Source: Hevea brasiliensis
Taxonomy: Eukaryota > Streptophyta > Magnoliopsida > Malpighiales > Euphorbiaceae
DNA: 64,000 nt
Direction of reading: 5' to 3'
NCBI RefSeq assembly: GCF_030052815.1
Contig: NC_079504.1
Location: 87,154,250 to 87,218,249, forward strand
The notes under the pieces were generated by a model. The model saw nothing but the letters and a program-made list of their open reading frames with translations. It had not been told where the DNA came from and did not search any database. The translations under genes were made by a program, and so were the position numbers. Positions 59,280-64,000 of this stretch are shown here, piece after piece (the stretch's first letter is position 1; the number at the start of each line of letters is the position of its first letter).

Positions 59280-60110
59280 ACCTTGACCCCAATTTGCCTA
59301 GCGTTGTTGTCTCCTTTGCGGGAATATGAGGATGTACTACGAGGAGATGCAGTGCCGACTACCACCTATTCGAGGGATTGAGCATTGATTTTGTACTTAT
59401 TCCTGAAGTAACCTGAAGAAACCAAAGAATTACAAAGGCAAGTTGAGGAATTGCTAGCTAAGGGATATGTGAGAGAAAGTATGAGCCCTTGTCTTTTGGT
59501 ACCAAAGAAAGATGGCACATGGCGCATGTGTGTGGATTGTAGGGCGGTCAACAAAATCATCAGAAAGTATCGCCATCCTATACCTAGATTGGATGATATG
59601 TTGGATGAACTTTGTGGTGCTTGTGTTTTTACCAAAATTGACTTGAAAAGCGGATATCATCAAATTCGCATGAAAGTAGGTGATGAATGGAAGACGCATT
59701 TAAAACAAAGCATGGACTATATGAGTGGTTAGTGATGCCTTTTGGTCTAACTAATGCTCCTAGCACTTTTATGAGATTGATGAATCATGTGTTGCATGCT
59801 TTTATTGGAAAATTTGTTGTTTTTTATTTTGATGATATATTGGTTTACAAAGAGGCATGAATGAACATATGCATCATTTAAGATTCGATGTGTTAAGAAA
59901 GGAAAAATTATATGCTAACTTGAAGAAATGTTCATTTTGCATGGAAAAGGTTGTCTTTTAGGATTTGTCATTAGTGCTAATGGTGTTGAAGTTGATGATG
60001 AAAAAATTAGAGCTATTAGAGATTGGCCCATTCCAAAGACTCAAGTAGTTTTCATGGACTAGCTAGTTTCTATAGAAGATTTATTAAGAATTTCATTGCA
60101 GCACCATTGA
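59280..60110 (+). pseudogene. Gyp-F reverse transcriptase
   Basis: RT copies element RNA to c[51 protein letters not shown] and [20 protein letters not shown] lie in the frame 59451-59732. After a frameshift at about 59698 come [20 protein letters not shown] and the catalytic YFDDILVY (59824-59848). A further shift after VYKEA leads to the thumb (FHGLASFYRRFIKNF, 60044-60095). Catalytic residues are present but the frame is broken at least three times. Confidence 0.9.
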
Positions 60111-60600
60111 ATGATCTTGTCAAAAGAATGTTAATTTTGTTTGGGAAACAAGATGATGCTTTTCACAAAATTAAAGAGATGTTATGTTCTAGCTTTACGA
60201 TTTTTGTAAAACTTTTGAGATTGAGTGTGATGCATCGGGAATAGGTATTGAGCCGAGCCTTTTAATGCGGAAAAGAGACCAATAGCATACTTTAGTGAGA
60301 ATTTTAATGTAGCAGCTTTAAACTATTCTACATATGAAAAGGTGTTGTATTCATTGTTACGTGCCTTTGAAACGTGGCAACATTACCTTTGGCCAAAACA
60401 CTTTGTCATCCTCACAGATCATGAGTCATTGAAGCATATCAAGGGGCAAAATAAGTTGAGTAGGCGTCATGCAAAATGGGTTGAGTTCCTTGAGACCTTC
60501 CCATATGTGATTCAATACAAACATGGGAAAGAAAATGTGGTGGTGATGCCTTATCTCGAAGGTATAACCTTCTTGCCCTTCTTGATGCAAAGTTATTAGG
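60111..60600 (+). pseudogene. Gyp-F RNase H
   Basis: ECDASGIGIG (first catalytic Asp, 60222-60250) and [12 protein letters not shown] lie in broken frames. The frame 60342-60599 gives [54 protein letters not shown] and YKHGKENVV, a standard gypsy RNase H. The usual VADALSR end is damaged (VVMPYLEG). Confidence 0.88.
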
Positions 60601-61809
60601 ATTCGAATATGTGAAAGAATTATATGTCAAGATGATGACTTTGCTAGAGTGTATGCACTTGTGAAAAGAATGCTTTTGAGAAGTTTTATAGGCATGATGG
60701 ATATTTGTTTAGAGAAAATAGATTGTGTGTGCCTAAGAGTTCCATGCGTGAATTACTTGTGAATGAGTCTCATGTGGATTAATGGGTCATTTTGGTGTTG
60801 CCAAAACTTTAGATGTATTGAAGGAACATTTTTATGCTTCGAATATGAGAAGAGATGTTGAAAGAGTATGTGCTAGGTGCATTGTGTGTGCTAAGGCTAA
60901 ATCTAGAGTTTTGCCACAAGGTTTGTATACACCTTTGCCTACCCCTAGTGATCCTTGGGTTCATTTGTCTATGGATTTTGTGTTGGGATTACCTAGGTCT
61001 AAACAAGGCCATGATTCAATTTTTGTTGTTGTTGAGTTTTCAAAAATGGCACATTTTATTCCATGCCATAAACCGATGATGCTACAAATGTTGCAAATTT
61101 ATTTTTTAGAGTTTTTGTTAGGTTACATGGCATACCTAAGAGTTTAGTTAGTGATAGGGATGTTAAATTCCTTAGTCACTTTTGGAAGGTTTTGTGGGGA
61201 AAATTGGGCACCAAGTTGTTATTTTCCACCACTTGTCACCCACAAACCGATGGTCAAACTGAAGTAGTAAATAGGACACTAACTACTCTTTTGCGTCGTG
61301 GTTAAGCAAAATTTGAAGTCATTGTAAGATTGCATTCCACTTGTTGATTTTGCATACAATAGATATGTGCATTCTTCGACTAACTATTCTCCTTTTGAAA
61401 TTGTGTATGGTTTCAATCCTTCAACTCCTTTGGATCTTTTACCTTTGCTGTGAACGAGCTTGCTAGTTTAGATGGAAAAAGAAAAGCGGTGAAGAAAATC
61501 CATGAACAAGCCAAGCTTCAAATTGAAAAGAACAATGAAAAATATGCTAGTCAAGCCAACAAAGGAAGGAAGAAAGTCACATTTCAACGAGATTGGGTAT
61601 GGGTTCACTTGCGCAAAGAAAGGTTTCTCTCAAGGAAATCAAAATTACAACCAAGATGTGATGGACCTTTCCAAGTCTTGACCAAAATTAATGATAACGC
61701 TTACAAAATAAAGAGTATAATGTCGATGCACACCTTCAATGTTGCTGATTTATCTCCTTGTGTTGATGCAGAAATAGATTCGAGGGCGAATCCTTTTGAA
61801 GCGGAGGAA
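60601..61809 (+). pseudogene. Gyp-F integrase
   Basis: The zinc-binding domain is [20 protein letters not shown] and CARCIVC (60782-60890). The catalytic core has [19 protein letters not shown] (first Asp), then, after a shift, [20 protein letters not shown] (second Asp) and [15 protein letters not shown] (Glu). The C-terminal frame 61450-61809 includes NELASLDGKRKAVKKIHEQA, WVWVHLRKERF and KSKLQPRCDGPFQVLTKIND, ending ..NPFEAEE. The TGA stop occupies the first three bases of the 3' LTR (61810-61812). The tail resembles CRM-lineage integrases from my knowledge of the family. Confidence 0.9.
61798..61809 (+). other. Polypurine tract of Gyp-F, inside the pol frame
   Basis: GAAGCGGAGGAA directly precedes the LTR start TGATGAG, and at the same time encodes Glu-Ala-Glu-Glu. 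Confidence 0.75.
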
Positions 61810-62614
61810 TGATGAGAATCAAGCTACATCCACAACAAAGGATTTCATCCAAGGTCCAATTACTAGGGCTAGAGCTAAATCACTTAATTTAATTTGTGAA
61901 ATCATAAGGAGCAAGGATTATAAGTCGGAATGGCATGAAGAAAAATGTAAAGGATTAAATTTGGTGAAAATTATGCTTAGAAGTGACCAGTGTCATATGG
62001 AGCATTAGATTACATGGAATAACCCGTGGACATGCATGCACGGATCCAACCCATGTACATGTATCTGTGGCACCTTTTTCAAGGAATATTCCATCTGTTA
62101 TAACCATTTCTCTTTTGGACTTAAATGCCCTTATTTGCATTAAATTTACATTTCTAAGGAGTTTTTAGTCTTTTGATAGATTAATTTTTGTTTGGACTTA
62201 AAGCTCCCTACAGCTGTTACAAAAGTAGGGATATTTTTGTCTTTAGCTTTGAAGCCAAGAGGCTATAAATACAAGTGTAATGAGAGAGTGGAGGACACAC
62301 TTGAATATTAATGAGAGATTGTTTCTGCTCCTCTAGTGAGTAATTGGCTGTTGCCTTTGTTCTTGTGAAGCTCATTAACTTGCTGAGATTCTATCTTGCA
62401 AGGTTTAATGTGCATAATATTCTTGGTTTATTCATTCTCCATATGAATTAGGTCAAGAATTCCATTTCTGATATTTTCTTTGAATTACACAACAATCTGA
62501 TTGTGCTGGTTCAAAGATTCAAATTCATACATCTTGATTTGGTGCTTTCCATATTGTTCATTTAATTCTTGAATGTGGGTTTTCAAGTTACCAATTACTT
62601 GAAGGTTCACATCA
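61810..62614 (+). mobile_element. Gyp-F 3' LTR, including the pol C-terminal extension
   Basis: This 805-bp LTR runs TGATGAGAATCAAGC.. to ..GGTTCACATCA. One frame off the pol stop, an open frame (61796-62008) reads DENQATSTTKDFIQ, GPITRARAKSLNL and IRSKDYKSEWHEEKC. It appears to be the natural continuation of pol. TATA box at 62263-62273. Confidence 0.9.
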
Positions 62615-62619
62615 ATAAT

Positions 62620-63360
62620 CCATCCGGACTGGCAAAAAGTGAGCAGACTTAGTTAGTCTATCAACTATGACCTATACTGCATCATGACTATTTTGTGTTC
62701 TTGGAAGTCTCATCACAAAATCCATAGTTATTCGTTCCCTTACAATGTTTCATAGGGTGCCATTTGTATGCTAGCTTGACACTTATTATTGTATACAAAT
62801 TCTGTTAGTGGGAGGTATCTGTCCCATCTCCCCTCGGATTCAATGACACAAGTTCTCAGTATATTCTCAAGGGCTTATTACATTTTACAAGTTATTATTA
62901 TCATTTCATCTCATTATTTATAGAAACTAAATGAGTTTCAGAATTTACCTGAATTATTTATTTCGACTGTCCATCCGTCTGAGGATGATAAGTCATACTG
63001 ATATCTCTAAACTTATAGCAATTACTGGGGTACAGGTAGTTCACATTATTGTAACCGAGTTACTGACTCCAGCTACCATACAAGTGTAGTCTTTTAACAG
63101 GCTAGTTCTGAAGTTTTAAATTTCTGACTAAAATTTTCACATTTATTTCCAGTAATAGCACTCTATTCGGGTGTAACTATATCAATTTATAAATTACTTA
63201 CAAATATTCTTATTTTATTGTACCACGAGGAAGCACGTAGCTCTACACAATAATCTCATGTCGGTACTATAATCTGCAGCTTACAACACAAACATCGAGA
63301 ACATTACGTAGTCACTACGTAATAACCTCATGGACTAGGTTTTTCTAACATCTTATCTTT
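62620..63360 (-). pseudogene. Gyp-A4 integrase continuation and scrambled second fragment
   Basis: The sequence resumes after Gyp-F with the integrase core start (VDRLTKS region, 62740-62625). It then passes at about 62740 into the same out-of-order D-like integrase fragment as Gyp-A (62750-62990: RWDRYLPLTEF-like, the 75-bp insert at about 62874-62948, YHPQTDGQS). It stays parallel to 20735-21470 of Gyp-A until about 63355, where the two diverge. Confidence 0.8.
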
Positions 63361-63708
63361 CTCGAATCCACTAATATCCTAAGCCAATTCTGATTACAAT
63401 ATCCCTTGACAATTACTAACAGTAACATCTTTGCCCTCATCTAGAGCAATTCAATTACTATAACTTACTTTTAGGTCCTCTTGCCTTACATTAAGTAGGC
63501 TCGCCAATTAGCTTTATAATTTATGTTGTGTTAGAAAATACTTTTAGCTAACAATTCTTCCAAAATTAATGTCAATCATACTTGTTATTATAGTTTTTAT
63601 CCTAAAGGACTAGTCACTAATACATAAAAATTCATTCCCATGTAAAGGCATAGCAACAGAACATATAGTTCTAGCACACAACTAAGTAGTGCTAGGATAA
63701 AATAATAA
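63361..63708 (-). other. Unassigned stretch between integrase fragment and gag of Gyp-A4
   Basis: AT-rich, stops in all frames, no domain recognised. It has no counterpart in Gyp-A. It begins (element orientation) just after a GTAAGT motif at 63740, so it may be intron-derived. Confidence 0.4.
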
Positions 63709-64000
63709 CTAATTATTTCTTTCAAAAATTAAGAACTTACCAATAGCTACATTCGAAGTTTCTGTTCTTTCCCCTTGGCACATAGTGGACACTCTGACTG
63801 GTGCACTACTATATTCAGGTTGATTCACTGTGTTATGGTGGTGAGGAGTACCAACTCTATTTCTATCTCGACTTTGACTGACTGTCTGTGAACTTCGGAG
63901 AGCAGATCGAGGTGCTCTAGTACAATCTCTAACAAAGTGTCCAAGCTTTCCACAATTATAGCAGGCTCCAGAGGACTTACGACAAATACCTCCATGTAGC
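63709..64000 (-). pseudogene. gag: gag C-terminus of Gyp-A4 with two zinc knuckles (partial)
   Basis: No ATG is in the window; the frame enters from the right edge. It reads HGGICRKSSGACYNCGK then LGHFVRDCTRAPRSALRS. This is the end of one knuckle (..HxGxC) followed at once by a CCHC knuckle CYNCGKLGHFVRDC, then a Ser/Arg/Gln-rich tail to a TAG at 63709-63711. It matches the gag type of Gyp-C at 133-553. ATTG/GTAAGTTC at 63740 may be a splice donor ending this exon. Reverse transcriptase and protease are absent between it and the integrase. Confidence 0.75.

Larger units (their letters stand above)
55212..62614 (+). mobile_element. Gyp-F: complete Ty3/gypsy element, CRM-like chromovirus
   Basis: This 7,403-bp element has short LTRs (55212-56024 and 61810-62614). 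The perfect target duplication ATAAT flanks it (55207-55211 and 62615-62619). Domain order is gag, protease, RT, RNase H, integrase on the plus strand. The integrase tail and a pol frame that runs into the 3' LTR (GPITRARAK) resemble the CRM lineage, many members of which prefer centromeric chromatin (group knowledge; assignment is inference). All genes are broken. Confidence 0.92.

Noticed and set aside
1..64000. Host genes, CRISPR arrays, phage or bacterial operons
   Set aside because: All frames with recognisable domains are retrotransposon gag or pol; no evenly spaced short repeats with unique spacers and no prokaryotic gene organisation were seen.

Overview
The window looks like eukaryotic nuclear DNA from a flowering plant, probably a eudicot. 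It is AT-rich intergenic DNA made almost entirely of LTR retrotransposons nested in one another. I find no host protein gene, tRNA, rRNA, CRISPR array or bacterial-type operon. All recognisable coding sequence is retrotransposon gag or pol, and all of it is decayed. Species cannot be fixed from the sequence; the heavy load of long-LTR (3-4 kb) Ty3/gypsy elements only suggests a medium to large plant genome.

The oldest layer is Gyp-E, a plus-strand Ty3/gypsy element. The end of one of its LTRs lies at 32802-33050, followed by a 213-bp miniature internal region (33051-33263), a second LTR (33264-47380, split) and a gag-protease stretch (47508-49266). Later elements landed in it. A minus-strand Ty1/copia element (internal 10705-14233, 5' LTR 14234-32801) sits in the first Gyp-E LTR. 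Gyp-D (35581-46461, minus, complete, TSD CCGAT) sits in the second LTR. Gyp-E2 (49267-50375 visible, minus) sits in the pol gene.

Third-layer insertions: Gyp-C (1-10704, minus) broke the copia integrase. Gyp-A (15757-32206, minus, TSD GAAAT/GTAAT) broke the copia LTR. Gyp-A4 (50376 to beyond 64000, minus) broke the Gyp-E2 LTR. Fourth layer: a solo copia LTR (2208-4314, TSD CTCAA) and a solo gypsy LTR (5890-9671, TSD ACATC) lie inside the Gyp-C LTR. A D-type LTR (1-132) abuts the Gyp-C gag. A solo LTR (28188-32199, TSD TGTTA) lies two bases from the end of a Gyp-A LTR. Gyp-F (55212-62614, plus, TSD ATAAT), a CRM-like chromovirus, lies inside the Gyp-A4 integrase.

The most interesting structure is not a gene. 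Five related long-LTR lineages (A, C, D, E, E2) carry, about 550-670 nt before the LTR 3' end, a hairpin whose sequence changes between lineages while pairing is kept. It has constant flanks and a second hairpin next to it. The same LTRs share a palindromic pair of W-box-like motifs and, in A and C, a splice-donor-like GTAAG. Gyp-A and Gyp-A4 share a scrambled internal region with a second integrase fragment that looks D-derived, so the family seems to have spread as a non-autonomous recombinant.
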